From NCBI RefSeq assembly GCF_000344685.1, contig NW_006920411.1:1765750-1829749 (forward strand): DNA of 64,000 bases, in the 5' to 3' direction. Positions 1 to 11,566 of the stretch are shown one piece after another. Made by a program: the position numbers and the translations under genes. The number at the start of each line of letters is the position of its first letter. Within the stretch, counting starts at the first letter, position 1. The notes beneath the pieces are model-generated. The model made no database searches. It saw only the letters and a list, made by a program, of their open reading frames with translations, and was not told the DNA's origin. Origin of the DNA: Gloeophyllum trabeum ATCC 11539 (lineage: Eukaryota > Basidiomycota > Agaricomycetes > Gloeophyllales > Gloeophyllaceae).

Positions 1-530
1 TATGTAAGTAATGGCACATATATATCAGCTCAATTGTAGGATTTTATTGTATTTAACGAGATTTATTCGGTATTTTTATGACTACATAGAAGTGCTACAG
101 CCGTGCTCATCGTCGGCGACGACGACGACGGACCTACAGCGGGCGGCGACGATGCGCCGGAGAGGCGGGACGCAGCGCCGAAGAAGCGCCTCACCTGCGA
201 TGCCGACGCTGTCACTTGACACGTGGTAGTCCGCCCTAGGGGTCTGCTACCAGACTTCTACCCGGACCGCGGCCGGAAGCGGCAAGAGCACGGCGGTCGA
301 CGGGGCAGACAGCGAGGACGGGAGTCGGGCAGAGAAGAGGACGAGCCTTATTATACTAGCGTAGACGCTGACGTGTCCTGTATGTACACCGGTGCTCGAG
401 CGTTGAAGTCAGAGGGGACGAGGTGGGGTACCCAGGGGGGGCGTTCAGGTGGGGTGGCAAAATAAGGTTTTCAAGACCCCTTGGTCTCGCGTCTTAGGGT
501 GCAGTCCCAAGTCTAAGGGCTCTCGCTTTT
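1..530. other. No gene recognised; left flank
   Basis: I see no conserved coding frame, RNA gene or repeat family here. There is a short low-complexity GAC/GACG run near 115-135 and the rest looks like ordinary intergenic DNA. Open frames in this stretch are short and carry no family signature. Confidence 0.5.
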
Positions 531-1624
531 GGTGTCACTCGGGGAGAACGTCGCGCGCGTTGGCTGGTGGGCTACGTAGCCCTGTAGCCCGTAGCCCGTA
601 GCCCTAACGCAAAGGCTACAGGGCTACGGGCTATGGATTCGTAGCCCCGGGCTACAGACTGCTGCACTCGAGCCGAGCTGGGCTATAGGGCTACGCGGAC
701 AGGAACCGGCCGGTTACGGGCGTCGGTAGCCCCGGGCTACGTGATGAATCGACCTCCGAAATGTATATATACCCGCTTGCTTGCAGCTCAACGCGCCCCC
801 CCTCCTCTCGTAGATGTAGTATACAGTAGCCTACTAGTATGGTACACAGTATAATTTGATTTTAAGTATGATTCGACGCTACGTGCGTGTGCTAACTGCG
901 ACGTATACGTAGTGGCATTTATCATAGTTCGGCGACACAATGCCCATATGTTTAGTTGGTTGTGACACGCATGGCAGAATCAAAATGCTAACGTTGCGGT
1001 CGGATGAAATGAAGTATATGTCTGAAGTCTCTTGCTCCGTGGTGTGGCAGCACTTGCAATTGAAGTAGCGTTGCGGAGCACTAATAAATACAGTATACGC
1101 ATACTTCGCATGCGTGTTATCACTGTTGGACAGATAACGGAAATGGATGCACTGGCACTGTGGCAGATCACGCGCATCTGAAAGTGCCCGACTTTTGTCT
1201 TGTTGCATGCAATCGTAAGTCACGCTGCCAGTGTGGTTTGGCGTGGCACTTCGAAAAATTCGACGCTAGTATACATGTACATATCAGGCACATCCAATAA
1301 TATAACCGATACTATATAGATAAGGACATGGAATACACACTAGGACGCGAGGGGAGAGAAGGGAGGGGATTCAGAGGAGACTAGGATTTATACCCTGGCC
1401 TAAGCTCCGCCATTTTGGACGCATTCGCCGGCGTGAGCTTCGGAGCTCTCGGCGGCTTCATTAAGGTCGCAGAGCTAGGCCGGCCATAAGCCAGCCAGTC
1501 TGACGCGGGGCTACAGGGCTACGAAATGTCGGAAGCCCGGGCTTTGCCAGGGCTACGGGCTACGGGCTACAGGGCTACGTAGCCCAGCTGCCAGCGGGCG
1601 CGACTTTCTGCACTCGGGTGACGA
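531..1624. mobile_element. Non-coding element with long imperfect terminal inverted repeats
   Basis: The left end (about 531-615) is repeated in reverse complement at the right end (about 1545-1624). The shared core starts TGGGCTACGTAGCCCTGTAG and continues with tandem CGTAGCC units. Outside this core, similarity continues in weaker form through a TCGCGC block to a GTCAC(T/C)CG block. Subterminal DNA carries further GGGCTAC/GTAGCCC heptamers in both orientations (597-745 and 1505-1580). The interior (about 760-1500) has no convincing coding frame. This looks like a non-autonomous DNA transposon of about 1.1 kb; clustered short subterminal repeats are typical of hAT-type elements, but I could not identify a target-site duplication, so the superfamily is open. 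Confidence 0.6.
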
Positions 1625-1661
1625 CCATGATCACGAGCTGGCGACGGCTCCGATCCTGACC

Positions 1662-3294
1662 ATGGATGCTTACGTCCAGGCAGACTTTGACAACGCTAAC
1701 GCGCAGTACGGGGTCCTTGGAAGTGTCCAATCAATATTGTGTGTCATTTTTAGTTGGAATACGGGCTGTTGCATCTAATAGAACTCCGAACAGGTCTCCT
1801 GGGACGAGTGAAAAGCTTGATGATCCAAGGCTGTACTTCAACACAGTAAATCATTTTGAACTCGCATGATGTCTCCTCTAACAAGTTAAACCTTCCTAGA
1901 ACGCGCCCTTCTCAACCATTGTCTGCGGTGTTCAAGGCTCCGGGAAATCCCACACTGTCTCCGTCATACTAGAAAGCATGTTCATCACTGGCTACCCGCA
2001 GATCGGCTCTCTCGAGAAGGAGCTCTCCGGGCTAGTCTTGCATTTCGGTGACGGGGGCGTGAATTCCCGGCCGTGCGAAGCAGCATGGCTGGGTGTCTCG
2101 GACGTGTCTGGTGTCACGCCCCCGCCGGTGCGTGTTTTTGTGGCAAAGTCTTCACTAAATACTATGCAGGCGATCTACCGGCCGCTGGGGAGCAATGTAA
2201 CTGTGCAGGCTTTGCTGTTCAAGCAGTCAGAGCTGGATGCAGAGGCATTCCTCTCCATGATGGCTGTGGAGTCGAGCGACTCTGCACCGTTGTATGTACA
2301 GGTTATCCTGGTGCGCGCCCTGTTCCTTGTTCCGCGAGCTTATCTCTGTAACGTAACATCTCACTTCACTAGTCGATATTGAGGGACCTCGGAGAGAACT
2401 TCACCGCGGATGATTTCAAGAAGAGATTGGAAGAACACAAGCGTAACTGGAACCCTGCGCAGCTGGCATGTCTCGAACAACGGATGGCACTCATGAAGAC
2501 ATTTACCGCATCTGAAAAGGACGTCAAAAGTCGAAGGCCCCTGTTTGCTAAGGCAAATCACGATCATTGACCTCTCCAGCCCCTTTATTGACGCCGCGTC
2601 CGCATGCGGGATATTCGAGATCACCACTAGGCTTTTCCTTCGGTCAGATGTCGGGACTGGCAAAGTCCTAGTCGTTGACGAGGCGCACAAAGTAAATGCC
2701 ACGCACCTGTTACGAAGCGCTGATTACGATGCTTATCCAGTATCTCTCTGTCAATAACGGCTCATCTGGATTAACAAATGCGCTCTCAATGCTAATCCGT
2801 GAGCAGCGTCATCTCGCCATGCGGGTCATCATCAGCACACAGGGTAAGCAAATGATATCTACAAATTCCGCTGTACTCTACGCTGATCGCCGAACTGCTG
2901 CAGAACCTACGGTTGTTCCTCCGGTGCTCCTCGATCTCTGCACGGTCGCGATCCTGCACCGCTTCTCCTCCCCGACCTGGTGGGACCACATCATCAAGCA
3001 CGTCTCCGCAGACTTTGCAGGCGGGAAAGTCTTTGACAAGATAGTGCGGCTGAGGGTACGACTGGTCTTCTTCCTTATCCCCGTGCCTTTGCTGAAGGTT
3101 TCGCCCATTCTACAGACCGGGGAGGCCATCGTCCTGGCGCCGTCTGGGCTAGGCACATTTACTACAGGGAAGCCCGTCGGCAGCCTGGCGGGACCGAGGT
3201 CGCTGGATCAGCTCGGCCGTCGATACATCCTTATGAAGACTAGGAAGAGGGTGGCCGCAGATGGAGGCGCCTCAATCCTCGCCTTGACGAAATG
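1662..3294 (+). CDS. P-loop NTPase of a fungal family, apparently frameshifted
   Basis: The frames give a Walker A motif GVQGSGKSHT (from about 1930) and a Walker B motif VLVVDEAHK (about 2665-2690), then a RecA/HerA-like core with IREQRH and VIISTQ. Introns I can place are 2311-2372, 2692-2740 and 2844-2903, plus one near 3055-3114. The start at 1662 begins MDAYVQADFDNANAQYG, but the link to the next exon (ending DDPRLYFNT) is unclear. Near 2540-2550 the frame changes between RRPLFAK and QITIIDL with no plausible intron, so there is a 1-base frameshift or sequence error. ATP binding is expected from the motifs. The cellular role is unknown to me; from general knowledge this type of ATPase is multi-copy in Agaricomycetes. 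It lies about 40 bp from the inverted-repeat element. Confidence 0.65.
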
Positions 3295-3547
3295 ATACCC
3301 GCACTACATGTAAACCGACTTCGCCGTTCCTACGTTGTGGGCGAGGCACATGCCTTAGATTTCACTGTATAGCTGCTTATAATTCTTGTCGTACTTCTTG
3401 GATAATCACAACCTGACGCGGAGGTTTTACCCTGCAGACACCCGACATCGAGACTGAGTAAAAAAGAATAGATCCAGGTAATATAGCAATACATCAGGGC
3501 GTTATATCTTACAACAGGGCACATGCGGGTCGTAGAACCCAAAGCTC

Positions 3548-6106
3548 TCAGTAAACGTATCGGACTAGACGCGGCTGTTAGCCAGTGTCTCAGTAAGAGT
3601 GTCGTCAGTAACAACTCACAGTCAGGATTCTCCTTATCCGTAAGGTCATCAAACGCATGTCTATGCTCAATCCGCTCATTCTCAAAGCACGCACAAGTCA
3701 ACGTCTTGTCAGTCCACAAAGAAGCGGGCGCACTCACCGGATGCTGCCCGCTCGTCCTGGTCGCCGCGAGGCCCTTCGCGCGGCGCTTGAGCACGTTCTG
3801 GCGCATGAGGTGCACGCGCAGGAGGACGATGGCCGTGCACTGGATCGCGTAGATGACGATGTGCACCACGAAGGCTTTCGTGTAGCGCGGGGCGTCGTTG
3901 CTCCGGAAGACTGCAGTGTGATGGGTCAGTGATGTATGCGCGACTACGGGAAGTTCAAGGGGCGCGGTGTTTACCTTGCGGACCGACTGCGTTGCCGACT
4001 GCCCATGCTCTGTCGAGAGAATTATTATTCAGTAACGCGGGAAGCGGTATCGCAGGGGGGGAACGTACATGAAGACCATACTGGACGCGACGACTTGCTT
4101 GGTGCGGCCCGCCACGTTCCCAGACATGACAGCGAGGTTGAGGATGGCGACCGCGCCGAACCCCTGCGTGCAGCTGCACGGGTGACAATCAATACTCTAA
4201 TCATGCGGAGAAATGAAATTGTAAGATGGGGACGTACTAGAATGCAAGCAGCAATCCCACTTTGGTGTGCGGCGTGGTCGGGACGGCTGAACGGTGCGAA
4301 CTCATGAGCCAAGGATGTCAAATATAGAGGAGGGCAAGGACAGCCTACTCAGGAATACTATCGTCCCAGCGATATTCGGCAGCGTATAAAGCTACAGCGA
4401 AGACCCGATCAACATTTGAATTCCGCACTGGTCACCGGTGGGAAGCACAACACTCACGAACGCAAACAACAGCTTCTGGTTATACCGCGTCGAGAGCCAC
4501 GCGCCGCTGAACAGGAACGCCATGATGATCGCGCCCTGCGCGATCGCGAGCAGGTACGTCTGCAGCTGCGTGAAGCCCTGGTACGCCGCTCGCAATCAGG
4601 AATTCACGGTTGCGGCAGATTGAGGGGACGCACGAAAGCGCTGAGGATGATGTTCGAGAAGGCGCCAAGCCCGCCGGTGGGGAGGCCGTTCGTGAAGGAG
4701 ATGAAGGTCACCGCCCAGACGGTCGGGTCTGTGAAGCCCTCGACTGTAGTCGTGGAATCAGCATTTTTCTTGCTTACCCCTCCCTCCCGAGTAAGCAAGA
4801 AGTACTGTGAACGAAAACTCACTGGCTTGGTGCCACTGCATACCCCCAGTCAGGCTTGTCAAGGCTCGAGGTGAGCTGTAGCGCAGGGCGTACCTTGAAC
4901 TGCTTGTTCTGTATGCCGGTCTCGTTCGCCCTTACGCGCTCCGCGATGAGCACGCGGTCCTCTTTCGACCAGCACTTGGCGCGCATCGGGCTGTCCGGGA
5001 GCCAGAACATCACGAACAGGCCCCACACCACGGTGATGCAGCCGAGCAGCTGCAAAGCAACGGGTGAGCGGTCTGTGCTGACTTGCGGGGATAGCGGTGT
5101 GCGCGCGCGCACCGTGAAGAGCAGCTGCCAGTTCTTGATCGCGCCGCTGTGGACGTGCGCGATGCCGTAGGCGATGAGCCCGCCGACGCACTGCTGGAAG
5201 CCGTTCATGGCGTAGAACGAGCCGATGACGAGTGCCTGCTCTTTCCGGGTGTACCACATCGTGGACCTGGTTGTCGTTACTCGTTTGTGGGTAGAGTGAG
5301 CGGGATAAGATAGGGATACTCACAGGAAGACGAAGGCGGGCTGGCAGACGCATTCGAAGATGCCGAGGAGGGTGCGCACGATGACGAGGCCGGTGAAGTT
5401 GTGGCAGGCGGCGGTGCAGGCTAGGACGACGCCCCATGCCATGATGCTGCGGAAAGCAGAGATGAGCATGCAACGTGATATGACGGCACAGGGTCCCTTA
5501 CTTGAATGCGAGGAACTTTGCGACGGGCAGGCGTTGCAGGAGGAGGTTGCTTGGGAACTCCCAGACCAATCTGCGGGATTTCTGGTTGGATGCATGGTTA
5601 GGCTGCAAGGAACTGCCACTGACATGGCAATGTAGACTGCAATTTGTCCGTCAGGTCATGTGAGAGATGCACAGAGATGACCAAGACAGACCGCAAGTCG
5701 TGAGCCAGGCATACTGCTGCCCGACGAGATGGGTGTCTTTGATAATACCCATGATCGATGCGAAATTCAGGGTCCTGTAAGGCGAGTCAATCCAGGCTTG
5801 TTTCGGCTGGATTTCCGTCCGTACCCTTTGTCCAAGGTCTGGGCAAAGTAGGTGACGACCATGACGAGGAGGACGCGCTTGTGGACCATCCAGCGGAGGC
5901 GCCGGTTGGTGGCGTCGTCGATCTTGGTGTGGACATGGTTCTGGGCGAAGAACTCTGCTACTTCGGCATCGACGCCTTTTGCGGGGGCTGGCAGGCAGTA
6001 TTGAGTGAAACGCGTCGAGTAAGTGGGCTGGACACTCACGGTCAAGTGTGCTGGCCGAACGGACCTCTGCAAGGTCCTCGATCTGCACGTCCTCTTTGAG
6101 AGACAT
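3548..6106 (-). CDS. MFS transporter, anion:cation symporter (allantoate/nicotinate permease-like)
   Basis: A multi-intron gene on the minus strand. It starts MSLKEDVQIEDL at 6106 and runs through FFAQNHVHTKIDDATNRRLR, the first helix DKGTLNFASIMG, and RLVWEFPSNLLLQRLP. Further on come LLGIFECVCQPAF, FWLPDSPMRAK, GFGAVAILNLAVMSGNVAGR and AFDDLTDKENPDF. The final exon encodes only FRYVY before the stop at 3548-3550. The NPxFRYVY tail and FxxNRLVWEFPxN-type loop are hallmarks of the ACS family (Dal5/Tna1). The protein should have 12 membrane helices in the plasma membrane. The substrate cannot be told from sequence; organic anions or vitamins are typical. It is head-to-head with the GH105 gene (193 bp between starts), so uptake of a sugar-acid product is possible but is inference. 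Confidence 0.9.
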
Positions 6107-6299
6107 GGTGGCTTACCCGGACGGAGAGCAAACGGGAGCAGCCTCTAAGTATGAGGCTCGTAAACCATCGGCACGAGAATTTCAATCGGGGTCTGATGGC
6201 AAGACAAGTCGGTCGTGCTTGCTCGGCGGAGACACCGGGCCGGGGCAGTCAGGCCGCGATATAACAGTCAATGGAACACCGTCCATCGCGCTGTTCACA

Positions 6300-7553
6300 A
6301 TGTCCGTCCACTCGCAAAAGGTCGCCGTCGTCCGCACCATCAAGAAACTCGTCGACTGCCTCGTCAACATCAAGGACGACTCCGGCCAGTTCCTGCTCAC
6401 CTTGGCAGACGGCAGAACCATCGACACAAAGGGCTGGAACGACTGGGAGGTCAGCGCAAAGGCTATCGACCGTCCTCCGCTAACTCCGTTATATTACAGT
6501 GGACACACGGGATAGGTGGCTATATTTACGACCCACGCAACCTTCAGCTCACCGCACTCGCCCAGGCTTGTACGGCCTCCTCAAACTCCACCAGATCACA
6601 GGCGACCCCGAGCCCCTCCGCATAGCCCTGGCATGGTTCAGGGACCGCTTCGACGCCGGCACGACCAAGAACGTCAACACCATGTCCCCCCTCCTCACCG
6701 CCGCCTACCTCCACGAAGCCCGCCATGCCGACTACCTCGTCCACCTCGACTCCTGGGCCGAGTGGCTCATGCACGACATGCCCCGCACCGACGAGGGCGG
6801 CCTCCAGCACATCACCTACGTCGACGAGAACCGCCAGCAGCTCTGGGACGACACCCTCATCATGTCCGTCCTCCCCCTCGCCAAGATCGGGCTCGTCCTC
6901 GGCCGCCCGGACTACGTCGAGGAGGCAAAGAGGCAGTTTATGCTCCACGTCAAGTACCTCGCCGACCCCGCCACCGGTCTCTGGTTCCACTGTGCGCACA
7001 TCACCTTACCCGCCTTCCACCCTTCTCATTACTCGTATCCCTAGGCTGGACCTTCGACGGCCGCCACCACTTCAGCCGCGCGCGCTGGGGCCGCGGCAAC
7101 TCCTGGGTCACCGTCGCCATCCCGGACTTTATCGAGCTCCTCGCGCTCCCGCCCTCCGACGGCCTGCGCCTCTTCCTCGCCGCGACGCTGCGCGCGCAGA
7201 TCGACGCGCTCGTGCGCTGCCAGGACCCCGCCAGCGGGCTCTGGCACACGCTCCTCGACGACCCGCGCTCGTACCTCGAGGCGTCCGCCACCGCCGGCTT
7301 CGCGTACGGGATCCTCAAGGCCATCCGCCTGCGCTTGATCCCCAAGGAGGAGCGGTACCTCGAGTGCGCGCGCAAGGCCGTGCACGCGGTTCTGGCGAAT
7401 ATTTCGGACAGCGGGGAGCTGCTGCAGGTGTCGTTTGGCACGCCGGTCTTTGACGATTTGGAGGGGTACAGGCAGATACCCTTGACCAGCATGCCGTACG
7501 GGCAGAGCTTGGCCCTCTTAGCCTTGACGGAGCACCTTAGAACATTCATATGA
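6300..7553 (+). CDS. GH105 unsaturated rhamnogalacturonyl hydrolase-like
   Basis: Three introns join exons reading DWE / WTHGIGLYGLLKLHQ / WFH / GWTFDGRHHFSRARWGRGNS. The family signatures are WDDTLIMSVLPLAK, HVKYLADPATGLWFH, ARWGRGNSWV and DPASGLWHTLLDD, all typical of the (alpha/alpha)6-barrel YteR/YesR family. The enzyme removes the unsaturated uronic acid left at the non-reducing end by pectate or rhamnogalacturonan lyases. The Asp in WDDTLIM is the likely catalytic region by family analogy. I see no signal peptide at MSVHSQKVAVVRTIKK, so it is probably intracellular. Length is about 370 residues, normal for the family. It shares a 193-bp divergent promoter with the MFS transporter. Confidence 0.88.
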
Positions 7554-7753
7554 GCGAGAATAATGATGAAACATAGAAGTATTTGTCCACGCTGGCCTGC
7601 AACAGTAGTGTAAAGTGCAACAAGTTCAAGGAAGTCGATGATGGTCGGTAGCAGTCACGTGCACAGTATTCAGGGACCGCGCGGGAGCTTCGCCTGGTAC
7701 TTTGCTACTTACACACCCTCCCTCGCACTCATCCTCCTCGAACACCCAACGTC

Positions 7754-9910
7754 ATGAGCGGCCTCGCAGACGAACTCCTCGCCGACCTCGACGGGCTCTC
7801 CGGCGGCGAAGACGAGGACGCGCAGATCCAGCAGGAAGAGCAGCAGCCCGCGGAGGCCTCCACCTCCGGCGTCGGCACGAAGCGCAAGGCCGCCTCGCAG
7901 GACGTCGACATGAGCGACGACGACGACGACGACGGCGAGGGCGAGGGCGAAGGGGGTGAAGGAGAGGAGAACGACGACGACGCGAAGGTCGGCACGCTGG
8001 TCATGGCCGGCGGGATGAAGCCCGCGGAGGAGCTCGACGCGGAGGAGGTGCAGCGCATGGAGCTCGGCGGCGTCGAGGACGTCGGCCAGGTGGCGAAGCT
8101 CGAGGGGAGCAAGCGCATGAAGGAGATATTGAAGGTGCGTCGCGCGTGCTGGCGGTGGTGCCGCTGCTGCTGAATCACGGATCCCAGGAAATCGAGAAGT
8201 ACCAGTCCGCGCCGACGCCCGCCGCGTCCATGTCCACCCTGCCCGCGCACGAGAACCCCGAGTATAACCTCATCGTGCAGGCGAACAACTTGTCGGTCGA
8301 CGTGGACAATGAGATCCTGGTCGTGAACAAGGCAAGCATGTGTCTAGTGTGCTGGTTGGCTGGGTATTGACGCCTCTGGCTGTCTAGTTCATCCGCGATC
8401 ACTATGCCACAAAGTTCCCGGAGCTCGAGCAGCTCGTCACAGACCCCGCGATGTACATTCGCGCCGTCCGTGCGCTGGGCAACGCAGAGGTTCGTCTCCT
8501 TCACTTTCCAGGGGCGTCCTAGCCCTGACGCGCATACACAGGATCCTACCAAAGTCGACCTCGCCGGTGTACTCCCCCCAGCAGTCATCATGAGTGTCCT
8601 AGTCACAGCCACGACAACCTCGGGGCACCAACTAACGGACGCGCAATACGCCGCTGTCCAGCGAGCATGCGACCTCGCCGACCGCTTGGAAGAAGCCCGG
8701 AAAAAGGTGAGGAAAATGGATATGATCTGACCGTCATGCCGTCGTGCTTATTGCCGGTTCAGATTTTCATGTACGTGAGCTCGAGAATGAATGTGTTGGC
8801 GCCGAACCTATCAGCTATTGTTGGTACTACTACAGCAGCGAAGTTGTTGGGTGTCGCCGGCGGTCTCAGTGGTCTGGCTAAAATGCCCGCGTGCAATGTC
8901 CATGTGAGTGCTTGCTTGAGAGAAACTGGTGTGGATGATGGGTTGACGGGATGCTTGGGACGACAGTTGTTGGGAGCGCAGAAGAAGATTGCCGCTGGAT
9001 TTTCTACCGCGACGCAGAAGCGGCACACTGGTTTCGTATTCCAGTCAGAAGTGGTACAACACACCCCACCGGATTTCCAGTCCAAGATTCAGCGGACAGT
9101 TGGTGCCAAGTGCGTGCTCGCTGCGCGGATGGACCTGGAGCGCAGAAGAACGGACGGTGAGCGCATGTACGCTGACTGTATGCTGGATCAGAGCTCATTT
9201 CTCGTATCCGAGACAGGGAGCTACGGCTCGGAACTGCGGGAGAAAATCGAGAAGCAGATAGATCGCCTCGCGGCGCCTCTCCCGCCCAAGGTTATCAAGG
9301 CTTTACCAGTTCCCAACGACGGTCCTAAGAAGAGGCGCGGTGGTCGACGGTGGGTTGCTGCCAATGCTGCTGATGTTTCGATAATCTAACCTTTGTGCAG
9401 TGCGCGGAAAGCAAAGGAGGCATATGCGCAGACAGAACTGCGGAAGCTGCAGAACCGGATGGCGTTTGGCCAGCCGGAAGAAGAAGTCGGCGCGTTCGAC
9501 CAGACGAAGGGTCTCGGAATGATTGGTGTCGGGACGGGCAAAGTGCGGGCTGGCATGGGCGATGCGAAGAGCAGAGGTTTGTGCCATTTTACACACCTTT
9601 CCGTCGAGCTGGAGCTGATTTGTTAAAATAGCGAAATTGTCAAAGGCGAACAAGCTGCGCACGGCAGCCCTCACGAAGGCAGCCCAGTCTTCGCAGACGT
9701 CGGGTACTGCTACTTCTTTAACGGTTACTCCTGTGCAAGGTAAGCAGGTTGGGTGGTCTGATACCGCATATGCGCTGATAACTTCTGACAGGATTCGAGC
9801 TAACCAACCGTGCGGCTGCTGCGCAGCGAGTCAAGGAGGCGAACGAGCGATGGTTTGCCGGAGGTACTTTCTCGTTCGTGGGGCAGAAGGGAAGCACTTC
9901 GTCGAAATGA
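7754..9910 (+). CDS. PRP31: Pre-mRNA splicing factor Prp31 (U4/U6-U5 tri-snRNP)
   Basis: The start [18 protein letters not shown] is followed by an acidic stretch (runs of D/E around 7910-7985). The NOSIC/Nop region reads [54 protein letters not shown] and [18 protein letters not shown]. It continues [19 protein letters not shown] and the Prp31 C-terminal domain ([33 protein letters not shown]). The final exon ends [20 protein letters not shown]. Prp31 binds the U4 snRNA 5' stem-loop with the 15.5K/Snu13 protein and bridges U4/U6 to U5 in the nucleus. The gene has about nine short introns. The stop at 9908-9910 follows an STSSK end. Confidence 0.96.
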
Positions 9911-10152
9911 TTTATCGAGGCCGTGGTTCTGATATGTATCTTTTCATGCTCATCGCAACTTATAATTCAATGATATGCATGTGCAATGTGGAATCATAAG
10001 TCTCGCCAGTAATTACGAGGGGCACAAACCGATGTATAATTGTGGAGTCACACTACACCAACACCCGGTGAACAGGTTGTGAAACAACGTACGGTAGCAT
10101 CCAAGCTACTGTACATGTACTTGCGCACAGACCAGCAAGGCGGGAAGTGTCG
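9911..10152. other. Intergenic, PRP31 3' flank
   Basis: Probable 3' UTR and spacer with no gene seen. A stretch near 9970-10040 weakly resembles 10727-10795 downstream (shared TGCAATGTGGAA and a GA(T/C)TA(T/C)GAGGG-like block), perhaps an old local duplication. Confidence 0.35.
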
Positions 10153-10604
10153 ATGATATCACCTGTCATTGACTGTCTGAACCTTCAAAGCTTCAGCTTC
10201 ACCTCCCTTGCGGCCGACGTTCACCTAATGTCCCTTTTCCTCCCTCTCAACGGAAACGTCAAACATATCCAAGCGGCGGTTCGCGTTGCCAACCACGCAG
10301 CGCTCAAGGCGAGTCCCCGGTAGTTGTGGAAGTCTTGCCCTCATCATGACGATAAACATAGGCGCTCAACGGCTCGCGCTCCGACGGTACCCTGATAGTA
10401 CGACCTTTCGTCGACGGAACGATGCCGCCTCCTCACCTTCCCCGTTTGACACCTTGGTTCGATTGATGCCCTCTTTGCTGCGCATGCGGACGACTACATC
10501 CGGGGGTAAGGGATCCCAACCTACGAGGGAGATCTACTCAGCAAGCGCAGAAAGGTCGCAGAACTGGTTGGGGTGTCAGATGCTGTAGGTAGCATTCGCT
10601 TTGC
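10153..10604 (+). pseudogene. Decayed unidentified gene remnant
   Basis: An ATG at 10153 opens a frame ending NVKHIQAAVRVANHAALK. A 53-nt GC-AG intron (10309-10361) would join it to ALNGSRSDGTLIVRPFVDG and then MPPPHLPRLTPWFD, followed at once by a TGA. One extra T near 10465 accounts for this: the other frame continues DALFAAHADDYIRG, meets a TAA, and then reads GIPTYEGDLLSKRRKVAELV before a final TGA near 10604. Codon choice and residue pattern look like real protein interrupted by one frameshift and one nonsense codon. I do not recognise the family. An intact gene ending at the first stop (about 87 residues) is possible but less likely. Confidence 0.45.
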
Positions 10605-10847
10605 TTGATACACGGGGGTCATGTCCATCTCCCAAGTGTCTCTGCCTTGTTTGTACTTCTAGTATTGTTGGCCACATTGTGTCTCTGTGGCCGGGCAAGG
10701 TTAGGCCCATGGCACTACCAATGTAGTGATATGCAATGTGGAAGCATCAACTTCATGAATGATTATGAGGGATATGCAGATATACTAATGTACAACGGTA
10801 AAATTACACCACGCTATCGCCAAGCAACACCATCGAAAAATAAAAGC

Positions 10848-11566
10848 CTACGAGCTACCCGGGGGATGTGCTGTCGCCACTGTCTCCCCAGTAGCGGCGC
10901 TCTGCGAGACATCGATGAAGCCCTTCGCCTTTGGGTTACCCGCGGTCTGGCGTTTTGTCCGGTAATCCCGGATGGCGGAGCGGATGGCATCCTCGGCAAG
11001 CACTGAACAAAGCTTCGTGAGTTAACGCACTACAGGAAAACAAGGTACACGTACTGGAACAATGTAACTTCACCGGCGGCAGCGCCAACTCCTTCGCAAT
11101 CTCCGTGTTCTTGATCTTCTCAGCCTCCTCCAGCGACAAGCCCTTGACGCGCTCGGTCATATACGAGCTTGACGCGATGGCACTACCGCATCCAAAGGTC
11201 TTGAACTTGACATCGGAGATGATGCCATTTTCGTCGACGCGAATTTGCAGTTTCATGACATCCCCGCAACTACGACGGCGGGTAAGCTCATGCAACGAGA
11301 CACATAGTAGATGAGAGACTTACGCAGGGGCGCCAACGAGACCTGTGCCCACATCTTTGTCGTTCTTGGGCAGCGACCCGACCTAGAGCAGGCAAAATTA
11401 TCAGATAAAGCGAGCCCCGACCCTCACAGTGACGTACATTTCTTGGGTTTTCGTAGTGCGAGATCACCTTCTCGTGGTACCCGCGGGCGAGCGCAGGGCG
11501 AGCGGCGACTCTGCTTGCGCGGGGGGCGGCGTTGAGAACGGTCTTTGCGACGGACGAGCGGAACAT
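10848..11566 (-). CDS. ISU1: Mitochondrial iron-sulfur cluster scaffold Isu1
   Basis: The N-terminus [19 protein letters not shown] is Arg/Ala-rich and lacks acids, as expected of a mitochondrial presequence. It is followed by [14 protein letters not shown] / [20 protein letters not shown]. The three cluster-ligating Cys are visible in [25 protein letters not shown] and LPPVKLHCS; the LPPVK loop is the Ssq1/Hsp70 binding motif. An intron splits the Met of [19 protein letters not shown]. The tail after this core ([15 protein letters not shown] to the stop at 10848) is longer than in bacterial IscU. The protein assembles 2Fe-2S clusters from Nfs1-derived sulfur in the matrix. Confidence 0.96.

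Noticed and set aside
879..1223. Minus-strand open frame of about 114 codons inside the inverted-repeat element
   Set aside because: No transposase or other family signature and no splice support; composition is not protein-like.
3330..3547. Apparent long C-terminal extension of the MFS transporter
   Set aside because: Reading straight through after NPDC gives an extension, but an intron there joins the frame to FRYVY and a stop at 3548-3550, the canonical family end.
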